Shown piece by piece: positions 16,408-24,436 of a stretch of 64,000 nt of DNA. Made by a program: the position numbers and the translations under genes. The notes beneath the pieces were generated by a model. That model was not told the origin of the DNA. It worked only from the letters and a program-made list of their open reading frames with translations, and made no database searches. How positions within the stretch are numbered: position 1 is the stretch's first letter; each line of letters opens with the position of its first letter. The stretch comes from Peptococcaceae bacterium CEB3 (lineage in GTDB: Bacteria; Bacillota; Desulfitobacteriia; Desulfitobacteriales; Desulfitobacteriaceae): positions 48,104-112,103 of the forward strand of contig LDXJ01000053.1 in the NCBI GenBank assembly GCA_001029295.1, in the 5' to 3' direction.

Positions 16408-16549
16408 GCACCTCGTCAGGTTGCGGACAATGCACCGGCCGGCTTGCAATCTCCCTGTCGAGTTGTGAGAGAGTCCGCTCAAAGAGCATAGGCTATAGTG
16501 GCCCAGAAAACGCTTATAATGACCGAAAGATTAGAGGATATGACACAAG

Positions 16550-17446
16550 ATGTCCGAGGACTTATGGAAATACACTCTGCGACCCGAAGATGAGGGCAAA
16601 AAATACGAAGAGATCTTGAAGCGCCGCCTGCACTTTTCACGGCACCTGGTACAAGGGTTGAAACAGGGTGAGCGGGCCTGGGTCAACGGCCGTTTTACTT
16701 TCCTCAGTGCACGCGGCCACGCGGGCGAGACCCTTGCCCTGGCCCTTCAGCCTGAGGAAACCACGAATATAGAGGCGGAGCCCCTTCCACTTCGCATTAT
16801 CTATGAGGATGACTACCTCTTGGCCGTAAATAAATCCTGCGGTCAGGTCGTGCACCCTACCCCCCGGTATCCGCACAACACTCTCGGCAACGCCGTCGCC
16901 TGGCATTGGCAGTCTCAAGGCCAAGAGCATATTTTCCGCCCCATCCATCGCATTGATCGTAATACCTCCGGCCTGGTCCTCATTGCCAAGAACCGGTTTG
17001 CCCACCAGCAGCTGGCTTGGCAATTGGAGCACAGCTGGGTGCAAAAACGTTACCTAGGCTTTGTCAGCGGCCAAATCGCTGAGGACAACGGTCAGATAGA
17101 CGGCCCTCTGAGACTTGTCCCGGGCAGCTTCATTCTGCGCCAGGTACATCCGCAAGGTCAAAAGGCCCTCACTTTCTTCCGAGTGCTCCGCCGCTATCCC
17201 GCAGCCACCCTTCTGGAATTCGACTTAAAGACAGGGCGCACCCACCAGATCCGCGTCCACTGCCAGGCTATGGGCCATCCCCTGCTCGGGGATGACCTCT
17301 ACGGCGGAGATACTGCTCTCATCGGGCGGCAAGCCCTCCATTCCTTCTCGTACAGTTTCAGTCATCCCGCCGACAGCCGCATCCTCACCCTGCGGGCCCC
17401 CTGGCCCGCCGACCTCCTGGATCTGACGCGTGCACTCGCCCTTTAG
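16550..17446 (+). CDS. RluA-family pseudouridine synthase
   Basis: A 298-residue RNA pseudouridine synthase. An S4-like N-terminal part (YEEILKRRLHFSRHLVQGLK) is followed by LRIIYEDDYLLAVNKSCG and the catalytic motif HRIDRNTSGLVLIAKN with the active Asp near residue 137. The C-terminal KTGRTHQIRVHCQAMGHPLL is typical. Target RNA (23S rRNA or tRNA) cannot be assigned. The ATG at 16550 is 32 bases after a GAGGATATGACACAAG segment. Confidence 0.88.
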   Translation: MSEDLWKYTLRPEDEGKKYEEILKRRLHFSRHLVQGLKQGERAWVNGRFTFLSARGHAGETLALALQPEETTNIEAEPLPLRIIYEDDYLLAVNKSCGQVVHPTPRYPHNTLGNAVAWHWQSQGQEHIFRPIHRIDRNTSGLVLIAKNRFAHQQLAWQLEHSWVQKRYLGFVSGQIAEDNGQIDGPLRLVPGSFILRQVHPQGQKALTFFRVLRRYPAATLLEFDLKTGRTHQIRVHCQAMGHPLLGDDLYGGDTALIGRQALHSFSYSFSHPADSRILTLRAPWPADLLDLTRALAL

Positions 17447-17634
17447 GCCGCTCATTCTGGGGCAGCCGTACCCGCCTGCCTGCCGAGCCCTTCCCAGCCC
17501 CTTCGAAGCGGCGGCTTCCCGAAAAAGGACAAACCGTAACCCGCAAAGCCATCGACAGGGCGTCCGCTCTTTATAGAACGCGCGGGAAGACCTCTGAATT
17601 GATTCCCGGGATGAACGCGCGTTCTCAGAGAATC

Positions 17635-18978
17635 TCATCGACGTTGTCCTCCCTTTGGCCGGTTGTAGCCGCGCTCACCGTAGGGCTGCAACCGCTCCAG
17701 CCACTTCGCTTCAAGCTTCTTCAATTCTTCCTTCTTGTCAAAATAGCCCTCTTCCTTTTCCTTCAACACCTCCAACACCTCAAACACGAAGGCTTTTTCC
17801 CCATAGGAGTTCCAGTCCTGCTGAAGCTCTTTGCAGGTGTGCCCTCCTCCCTCTAATTGCATAACTTTCCCGTTGATGGTCTTCAGATTGGGAGTGGATA
17901 CCACCAACATCTTTCCGTTCTTGGTGTTTCTTATTTGATAGACACCGGCTTCGATCTTCGTTTCCTTGTACTGCGCTTTCAGTTCCCTTCTTTGATCAAC
18001 TTTCTCATCGTCTCTTTCCTTCGCTTCGTTTTTCCGGTCCGCACCCTCGTCTTTTTGCAAGCCCACACCCCTTTCCCCTGCCTCATCTTCCCCCGTGTCG
18101 CCCAGAAACCCCTGGTCTTCAGTCCCTTCACTCTTTCCGGCGGCACCCCCTTCTCCACCCTCTGCTGCACCCATCCGGCCTGCGGCGCCACCCTCTTCCT
18201 CTGTTCCCTGCACGCTTTCTTTCAGCCAATAACGGCTGCCGTCAGGAAGCCGCTTCATAAATCCATACTCAATCATAGAGCGGCGCAAAGTCACGTAATC
18301 CACATAGACGCTTTTTAGAATCTCATTAACTTCCTTTTCGCTATAAAATCTGCCCTCCGCAAAACGCTGGGCGATCTGCCGCAATACCGCCAGTTTGCTT
18401 TTTTCCTTCATATGCAGCGTCTGCAACGGGCCGTTTAACCCATGAGGAAAATACTTTTTTAGGATCCTCTCGTTTTCTGGATCGGAAAGGAGGTGCCGGC
18501 CATCGATCATCTTCCCGCTTGCCGACGGAGGAATCAGTGCGACGGGCTTGCGTTTCTTAGCGTTTAACAGCTCCATCAAAGTCAGGAACAGGCGGGCCTG
18601 GCGTTCTTTTTCCTTGAGAACGAAACGATGGTTGCGGATGGTAGCTGTGCTGCCGATCTGCATATCCCGTGTGATTTCTTCGTCACTCTTGCCCAGATAA
18701 AAGAGCCTGAGAAGCTTATTCTGATGCTCGGTCAGGCCGGTAAATCTCTTGTCCAAATGGATGAGAAACTCAAATACCGAACCGTGGGTTTCCTCGATAT
18801 GAATGCGTGTATATCGCTGTGCTTCATAGAGAACACCCCCGTGCTGATAAACGACCCCCTTCTCAATTCTCCTGCCGCAAGCCAGACATATGTAACAATC
18901 CGGCTCTTCGTTGTAACCGTTTTTGAGTTCCGCCAGCGACGCCCGTTCCAAACGTTCACCGAGGTCCGCACGTTCCAT
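17635..18978 (-). CDS. Fusion: LuxR-like HTH / DUF2087 regulator with C-terminal GIY-YIG-like domain
   Basis: A 447-residue protein in three parts. The N-terminal 60 residues hold a zinc-like C-x2-C motif (CYICLACGRRIEKG). A central HTH (LLRLFYLGKSDEEITRDMQI) leads into a DUF2087 segment ending near residue 265 (LKSVYVDYVTLRRSMIEYGF). A linker of about 85 residues rich in Gly, Glu and Lys follows. The last 110 residues form a GIY-YIG-like domain (GVYQIRNTKNGKMLVVSTPN; GYFDKKEELKKLEAKWLERL). The second GIY-YIG motif reads LVV instead of YIG, so nuclease activity is doubtful. The ATG has AAGGAAGTG upstream. DUF2087 and GIY-YIG proteins are, to my knowledge, commonly separate. Confidence 0.75.
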   Translation of the reverse strand: MERADLGERLERASLAELKNGYNEEPDCYICLACGRRIEKGVVYQHGGVLYEAQRYTRIHIEETHGSVFEFLIHLDKRFTGLTEHQNKLLRLFYLGKSDEEITRDMQIGSTATIRNHRFVLKEKERQARLFLTLMELLNAKKRKPVALIPPSASGKMIDGRHLLSDPENERILKKYFPHGLNGPLQTLHMKEKSKLAVLRQIAQRFAEGRFYSEKEVNEILKSVYVDYVTLRRSMIEYGFMKRLPDGSRYWLKESVQGTEEEGGAAGRMGAAEGGEGGAAGKSEGTEDQGFLGDTGEDEAGERGVGLQKDEGADRKNEAKERDDEKVDQRRELKAQYKETKIEAGVYQIRNTKNGKMLVVSTPNLKTINGKVMQLEGGGHTCKELQQDWNSYGEKAFVFEVLEVLKEKEEGYFDKKEELKKLEAKWLERLQPYGERGYNRPKGGQRR

Positions 18979-19044
18979 ATCTAGACACTTCCTTATTTAG
19001 TCTGCTTATATCCAAACACATCTTAATATCGTTTGCCATCTGTG

Positions 19045-19266
19045 TCAATAAAAAAGAACCGGGTTCACTTCGAACTCGGTTCCGATCGATTTCCAGACCA
19101 AAAAGAATACGTCACTGGTGCATTCTTCCACATCTTCTTTAGGGCTCGTTCTGCCCAGTATCGCCGAACACAAACGATAGACCGTATGGACATGTGTGTC
19201 CATCAGATCGTTGAGGGCCGCCGGGTCGCCCTGTAGTAATCCCGCAATGATCTCATCCTCTTCCAT
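19045..19266 (-). pseudogene. Truncated ECF sigma factor, region 2 only
   Basis: A 73-residue frame with a good start (AGAGGTGAAGGC before ATG) that matches sigma-70 region 2: GLLQGDPAALNDLMDTHV then LCSAILGRTSPKEDVEE and SDVFFLVWKS. The DNA-binding region 4 is absent; the frame ends 20 residues later inside a terminator hairpin. It is either a decayed ECF gene or a stand-alone core-binding domain. It lies upstream of the DUF2087 fusion on the same strand. Confidence 0.65.
19051..19081 (-). terminator. Terminator overlapping the 3' end of the sigma fragment
   Basis: On the minus strand AACCGAGTTC pairs with GAACCCGGTT around GAAGT and is followed by CTTTTTTATT. The last codons of the sigma fragment are inside the stem. 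Confidence 0.75.
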
Positions 19267-19361
19267 GCCTTCACCTCTTGTTCACCTATTACTACGTTCC
19301 ACATCGCACGAATCTCACGGCAATTGCATTTGCAACCCTGGTTGTGCTGATACTGAGACAT

Positions 19362-19404
19362 AAGCAAAAGTAGCCCACCCGCTAAGTGAGAGCTACTTTT
19401 GCTT
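19362..19404. terminator. Bidirectional terminator
   Basis: AAGCAAAAGTAGC pairs with GCTACTTTTGCTT around a 17-base loop. It lies between the alpha/beta hydrolase gene (minus, ending at 19515) and the sigma fragment, with A/T-rich flanks for both strands. Confidence 0.75.
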
Positions 19405-19514
19405 TCGATACCCCTGTTAGTCCGCCCATTGACGGCTGTGAGTTGTGCTATCGGGATGTTTACCGCGTCGAGGTATTTCCCGTCCAGCCTTTCCGCTCCT
19501 TCACTGCCTTCTCG

Positions 19515-20423
19515 TTAATCCTGAATAGCTTTGCCATCCAGGTAATTTTTCACGACACGTATGAATTCTTCCGGTTTCTCTCTTTGCGGCCAATGTTTGC
19601 ACTCCTGCATAATGTAGAGGGCAGAGTGGGGGATGAGCGTCTGGGCCCGCTTGGCATATGCAAGCGGAACGGCTCTATCTTGCTCACCATGTATCAACAA
19701 CGTGGGTACCGAAAGCCCGTGCAGCCTAATGGTGAAATTTGTGTGCAGTTGAGACCAGCGAAGATCGAATTTCTGCGTGGAAAGGAAAGCTCTCCCGGCC
19801 CCCGGTTCATGCAAGGCCTGAAAGACCCGGTCAACCAGTTCATCCGTAAGACGCGACGGATTGCCGATGAGACTCGCGAGCAAACTCTGCCGAACCAGAG
19901 TTTCACTTCTGCCCATCAGCCAATACGTCAGTTTGCTGAGAAAGGGGAAATGTACGTAGATGTAGGATAGCCTATGGGCAACCACCCTGTCTTGGATACC
20001 ATAGGTATCGACAAGGATAAGTTTCTCTACCCTTGCCTCTGACTTGAGTGTGAGACCAAGAGCAATGGCACCTCCCAGCGATAGGCCCACGAGACAGACC
20101 TTATTCAAATGTAAAATGTCCAACATGTGCTCAAGAAATCCAACATAGAAATCCACTGTGTAACGGATAGCCGGCTTTTCACTCTGCCCGTAACCCGGCA
20201 AATCCGGCGCGAAAACCAGATGATTTGCTGACAAGGACTCCATGACCCCATCCCAAGAAAGGGCGGCTGAGTCGAGACCGGCGCCATGAAGGAGTACCAC
20301 TGGAGTTCCACTCTGCCCGGTGGTAAGACAATGCACACGTATTTGGTCGACATCAAACCAGATGGACTGCAATCCATTCAACTGCACAGTAACCTCCATC
20401 CGCCTCACATTGTCTTTTCTCAT
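19515..20423 (-). CDS. Alpha/beta hydrolase
   Basis: A 302-residue serine hydrolase. The oxyanion region is VVLLHGAGLDS, the nucleophile elbow VGLSLGGAIALGL (Ser near residue 123), the acid is in LIHGEQDRAVP and the catalytic His in CKHWPQREKPEEF near the C-terminus. Substrate is unknown; the cap region near residues 150-200 resembles C-C hydrolases or esterases. The start ATG immediately follows the TAA of the CPBP gene, indicating coupled translation. No signal peptide is visible. Confidence 0.85.
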   Translation of the reverse strand: MRKDNVRRMEVTVQLNGLQSIWFDVDQIRVHCLTTGQSGTPVVLLHGAGLDSAALSWDGVMESLSANHLVFAPDLPGYGQSEKPAIRYTVDFYVGFLEHMLDILHLNKVCLVGLSLGGAIALGLTLKSEARVEKLILVDTYGIQDRVVAHRLSYIYVHFPFLSKLTYWLMGRSETLVRQSLLASLIGNPSRLTDELVDRVFQALHEPGAGRAFLSTQKFDLRWSQLHTNFTIRLHGLSVPTLLIHGEQDRAVPLAYAKRAQTLIPHSALYIMQECKHWPQREKPEEFIRVVKNYLDGKAIQD

Positions 20424-21242
20424 TTAGCCATCAAAGTGTCGAGCCAAGGTTCGTGGCCTCCAGACGACGATGGCAACGGCCAGCAAAGCCAAGATCAGGC
20501 CGGAGACACGCGGGTCATAGTACGAGCCGTGGATCGGGAACACTTGCCATGTGACGTTGATCGTCATGTGGAAGAGGGTAGCGGCGAAGACGCTCTTGCC
20601 AGTGTTGTTATAAAACCAGACCATGATCACTCTCAGGGCCACGGTGCCAAGTGACCACCAAGCGATCCACGCCACCGAACGGTGAGCTTGCACCAATGCA
20701 ACGTAGTGGTAGATGGCCCAAATCAATCCCAAAACGATGCTGGCCTGCAACATGCCCCAACGGTCCTGCATCGGGTCGATCACGTATCCGGACCAGCCCA
20801 GTTCCTCACCTAATGCACCAATGAAAAACACAACGCACAGAATCAGAGTCGGCAAAACCTCGATTAGCGGAGCTGGAACTTGCGTTCCGGTCAGGCGCAT
20901 TACGCCAAATGACAAGACCATCACCACCGGCATTAGCAGCAAGATTGGCAGATACCAGACCTTCGCCGTGATCCGTTTGTAGTCGAATGCCCGCTTCAGA
21001 AGTACCGCCGCTCCCGCCGCCCTATTTTCGTGGTGAACAAGAAGCAGTGCGGCCAGCCCTGGGCACACTGCCGCCAAGGCGGCCACAGGGAGACCGGGCA
21101 AAAGTTGAAGTCCGGTCACCGCACCAACCACCCAAAATGGGATGGCAAGAGCGAAAACCAGCACGAAGAACGTCAGGGGTGATCTTCCTGACTCATACTC
21201 TGATTGCCCTTTCACAGCTTTTTGTGGCAAACCATTCATCAT
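20424..21242 (-). CDS. CPBP-family intramembrane metalloprotease
   Basis: A 272-residue protein with about eight hydrophobic segments and the CPBP (Abi/Rce1-like) motifs: GEELGWSGYV near residue 142, WAIYHYVALV near residue 173 and a distal LFHMTINVTWQVF. The Glu pair and His residues are the presumed metal ligands and catalytic residues. Such proteins process membrane peptides or act in bacteriocin immunity. It is coupled to an alpha/beta hydrolase; the joint role is unknown. Confidence 0.82.
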   Translation of the reverse strand: MMNGLPQKAVKGQSEYESGRSPLTFFVLVFALAIPFWVVGAVTGLQLLPGLPVAALAAVCPGLAALLLVHHENRAAGAAVLLKRAFDYKRITAKVWYLPILLLMPVVMVLSFGVMRLTGTQVPAPLIEVLPTLILCVVFFIGALGEELGWSGYVIDPMQDRWGMLQASIVLGLIWAIYHYVALVQAHRSVAWIAWWSLGTVALRVIMVWFYNNTGKSVFAATLFHMTINVTWQVFPIHGSYYDPRVSGLILALLAVAIVVWRPRTLARHFDG

Positions 21243-21299
21243 ATCCCCTCTACATCCTCATCACGTACTTCCCATTTTACAATATCCCGTGATCTGCGG

Positions 21300-21552
21300 C
21301 CAGTCTATAATCGCCAATAGCCCAAAGCCCATTTAACCTGAAGCGCCGCCTGGTGACTAATGAGGGTTGGCGTTCTATGTTTAGCACACTGAAACAGAAA
21401 AATGACCGGCTCTATCCATTTAACCCGGTTTTTCGTCAACAAGTTTGGCAAAGAGTCTAGGCCTATTCCACAGCTGCCTTGGAGCAGGTTGGAGCCCTTA
21501 TCGTTGTCTAACGAATGGTTTGGATCTGGACCGTCTCACCCTTACACACCTA
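21300..21552. other. Intergenic region with a possible gene relic
   Basis: No intact gene. A plus-strand frame without a start (NLKRRLVTNEGWRSMFSTLK... to a stop near 21460) looks protein-like but was not recognised. It may be the tail of a lost coding sequence. Confidence 0.3.
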
Positions 21553-21783
21553 CTAATATTTAATTATTTCTAAGAGGTCTTCAGCCTTGTCATTGAAGAA
21601 TTTGTGCGAATCGTAAACACCTTGATTGTAAAACTCGTTGGCTAACTTCTCGATGATAAAATCCAACAACAAACTTGCTGCCAAATCCCCAAGCTCCTCT
21701 TCCCTTTCCTTCAGAAAATAGGTCTTAATAGCAGAAATCATATCCTGCCTTTTTTCTTTGTTTAAGCGAATTCTGTTGTCCAA
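21553..21783 (-). CDS. DUF2164-family small protein
   Basis: A 76-residue protein resembling DUF2164: N-terminal LNKEKRQDMISAIKTYFLKE, central EELGDLAASLLLDFIIEKL and C-terminal IYN-like FYNQGVYDSHKFFNDKAEDL. Function of the family is unknown. The start ATG is preceded by AACAGGAGTGAAGAGATTTGG. It stands alone between two gaps. Confidence 0.65.
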   Translation of the reverse strand: MDNRIRLNKEKRQDMISAIKTYFLKEREEELGDLAASLLLDFIIEKLANEFYNQGVYDSHKFFNDKAEDLLEIIKY

Positions 21784-21884
21784 ATCTCTTCACTCCTGTT
21801 CAAAAAAGCAACCTATTCCCGGTACTTTCCGCCGACGGCAAACGCGAAAGGGTGTCAAGCCCCTTCTCTTCAAAATTCTCAAGT

Positions 21885-22040
21885 TTAATCCTCATCCGCC
21901 GGATTTGATCTTTCCCTGTTCTTAAGGTCTTTTGTCAAAAGTAATTCTTTTATTTCCTTAATGTCCGAGGCCATTCTGAATATCTTAGAATAAAGGATGA
22001 ACAAAAAGACTACTAGTATAATAAATAATATGCTTTCCAA
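21885..22040 (-). CDS. Small membrane protein, 51 aa
   Basis: A short frame beginning with TTG at 22040, ten bases after AAGGGG. The first 20 residues are strongly hydrophobic (MESILFIILVVFLFILYSKI), followed by a charged cytoplasmic tail ending in NPADED. It resembles single-pass membrane peptides in shape only; no family recognised. Confidence 0.5.
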   Translation of the reverse strand: MESILFIILVVFLFILYSKIFRMASDIKEIKELLLTKDLKNRERSNPADED

Positions 22041-22204
22041 ACAAAGATAGCCCCTTCCCTCCAATTAAGAAATTACTTTCAAGCGAGTAACATGGTGCCT
22101 TTTAGATACTTTCCCCAATATAGCCAATTGAAGATACTCCCCATCCCGACGAGAAGGGCCCAAAAATACAAAGAAAGCTTGAACTGGCGTTTGCACTAAA
22201 GCAG

Positions 22205-22867
22205 TTAGATTTCCATTACATAAAAGCGTGGTGAGTCTTCTTTCCCGATAGGCTCTCCATACACCATAAAACCTGCCCCGCTCACGGTTTTGCCACGTAG
22301 CCAATGTACACCACTGTCATTAATTAAGTACACCTTCTTTTTCGCAGCCAAGGAACCAAAGCCCCAAAGATACTTAACCGTGTAATACGAATAATTTCCC
22401 GTGGGGAAGATTATTTCATTCTTATATTTGTCGAAACTCGTCAAAACTTTCGTGGCAGATGGATCACCGTTACTGCTACCATTCTTGTCTTCTGTTTTTA
22501 GCACATTAAAATAGTTGGTATCTCTATTATATTGCATTAGATAACTGTTCGGCTCGGGGGCCGATAAGTCGATGACCTTCATGCTCATTACTCTAACTTT
22601 ATATGCGTTGTTTAGTCCTATCTCGAAATCCTTCAATTTCATTTGTTGACTTTTACCGGCTGAACTGTAAAGAAAAACTTCCCTAAATAGCTGCTTTAAG
22701 GATATATTCCGAAAGTCATGGCTATCAAGATATTGTTTAGCTGGATCAAAATTGCTACTGATAACAACTTTGCTCAAAGTATCATTAAAACTTCCCAAGG
22801 CAAGGAACATGATCAGCACAGTTAATACGGCAGCCTTCCCTAATGCTCCGTTTTTCAATGTGGACAT
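22205..22867 (-). CDS. Predicted secreted or membrane-anchored protein, unknown function
   Basis: A 220-residue protein with an N-terminal hydrophobic segment (GKAAVLTVLIMFLALGSF, about residues 8-25) acting as a signal or anchor. The rest is mixed polar sequence with no Cys. Start ATG at 22867 is preferred over an upstream GTG because GAGGAGGAGTGTGC precedes it. No family recognised. Its composition is similar in style to the other lipoproteins in this window. Confidence 0.6.
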   Translation of the reverse strand: MSTLKNGALGKAAVLTVLIMFLALGSFNDTLSKVVISSNFDPAKQYLDSHDFRNISLKQLFREVFLYSSAGKSQQMKLKDFEIGLNNAYKVRVMSMKVIDLSAPEPNSYLMQYNRDTNYFNVLKTEDKNGSSNGDPSATKVLTSFDKYKNEIIFPTGNYSYYTVKYLWGFGSLAAKKKVYLINDSGVHWLRGKTVSGAGFMVYGEPIGKEDSPRFYVMEI

Positions 22868-23103
22868 GCACACTCCTCCTCTGTCTTGGAGCTCAGAAAA
22901 TTCTTTCAGAACTCCGTTCAGGCATTGGGGCCGTACGTAGGTGAACTCCCCCCTTGATTAAAATATGCAGCAAAATCGGCCTCTTTGCCATTCTACAACT
23001 GCTTGCTATTATAGCAGAATATTTTGCCGGACACCATAGGATGTTGTACCTAGTGCAATCCGGGCATCTTCAACGATCCCCAATACCGGTATGCCCGTCG
23101 ACT

Positions 23104-23514
<411 letters not shown>

Positions 23515-23520
23515 AAAAAA

Positions 23521-23541
23521 CCACGCCGAACTAGGGCGTGG
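23521..23541 (-). terminator. Terminator hairpin in the expression platform, copy 1
   Basis: CCACGCC pairs with GGCGTGG around CTAGTT on the minus strand and runs into T7, downstream of the cobalamin aptamer. The second copy near 48714 is the same apart from one loop base. Confidence 0.75.
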
Positions 23542-23582
23542 ATTTTACCATTATCCTCACCTAACCAACCTTACTTGCGAGG

Positions 23583-23757
23583 CCGGTATAGATCATTACA
23601 GGCAGGTCTCCTGACTCAGGTTCATCGCTAACTTGCCCCTTCCCCCTTTTGGAGTGGTTATGGCAACAGCTCCCCTTCACAGTGGCGGGTCCGTCCGGGG
23701 GTTACACCCGGTTTCCTATTCTCCCCTTAAGGGCACCTGTAGTATGCATATTCACAT
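23583..23757 (-). promoter_or_regulatory. Cobalamin riboswitch, orphan copy
   Basis: Read on the minus strand: GGTGCCC at the 5' stem, AGGGGAGAATAGGAAACCGG, CCGGACGGACCCGCCACTGT and the B12 box GAGTCAGGAGACCTGCC (plus-strand 23601-23617). These are the conserved blocks of AdoCbl-type riboswitches. The only downstream coding sequence is a broken bzaB fragment, so the element has no obvious target here. It is nearly identical to the copy at 48775-48950. Confidence 0.88.
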
Positions 23758-23814
23758 TTTTCACTCTCAGTTTAGCTTTCTTGCCAAGGCTTGTCAAGCC
23801 CCTATACACGCCGA

Positions 23815-24150
23815 TCACACTTCCTGCCCGAACAGAGACAAAGTCACATCTGCCGCAGGAGTGCTGCTCCAAGACACGGCTTGATTGGCGAGTCCCTGTA
23901 TGGGAACCGGGAACAGCAAAACTTGACTTGAGTCAGAACCCATCCACAGTTTCAAGAGAGTCTTGGCCGAAACTCCGGTGCCGAATTTAACGGTAAGCGT
24001 ACTAGTATCATTTGTAGCCGTACTCAAAACGATCCCGTAGACCCTGACCGATTTGCCGCTGGCCGGTGCCCAGACGACGATGTCCGTGAAAGCGGTAGTC
24101 TGCTCATTGAAGCGGTAACCCAAGGTCGGCTCCAGTGGACGATCGTTCAA
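23815..24150 (-). CDS. Conserved 111-aa protein of unknown function, copy 1
   Basis: A 111-residue, beta-rich-looking protein without signal peptide or Cys, containing QTTAFTDIVVWAPASGKSVR and a C-terminal TLSLFGQEV. It is almost identical to the copy at 49009-49344 (differences such as ND/NN, LW/LR, AD/AE). The TTG start follows GGGGGGGAGAGCG. It precedes the cobalamin riboswitch and follows the NCS2 permease on the same strand. The small number of conservative changes between copies suggests selection on the protein. Function unknown. Confidence 0.6.
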   Translation of the reverse strand: MNDRPLEPTLGYRFNEQTTAFTDIVVWAPASGKSVRVYGIVLSTATNDTSTLTVKFGTGVSAKTLLKLWMGSDSSQVLLFPVPIQGLANQAVSWSSTPAADVTLSLFGQEV

Positions 24151-24436
24151 CGCTCTCCCCCCCGGCGCAGGCTGTAAGAATTGCCCCCCATTTTTCTTAG
24201 CCTTGTCTCCTGCTCCACTTTACGCTCCGGAAGGACACAACCGTCAGCTCCTTTGTCTCTTTGGGTTTCCTCGCCGCTCGATAGGGGATCTTTTCAGTCT
24301 GTGCGTGGGGCGATCGCCTGCGCGAGTCATTTACGACACTTGTCGTTACGATTCAAGACTCGCTTTCCGTGACCCCGGAGGACTGCGGAGACCCAGCCTT
24401 ACCGCGCTTTCGCCCGACCGCCCTTTCACCACCCGC
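24151..24436. other. Long leader between NCS2 permease and the 111-aa gene
   Basis: A 286-base stretch without a gene, also present in partly diverged form at 49345-49580. Conserved words include GCGAGTCTTGAATCGTAACGA and GAGCGGCGAG (minus strand). It could be a structured leader of the 111-aa gene, but I could not match it to a known RNA class. Confidence 0.4.

Noticed and set aside
22065..22304. 79-codon minus-strand frame overlapping the secreted-protein gene
   Set aside because: It runs in another frame of a well-supported gene and has no credible family features.
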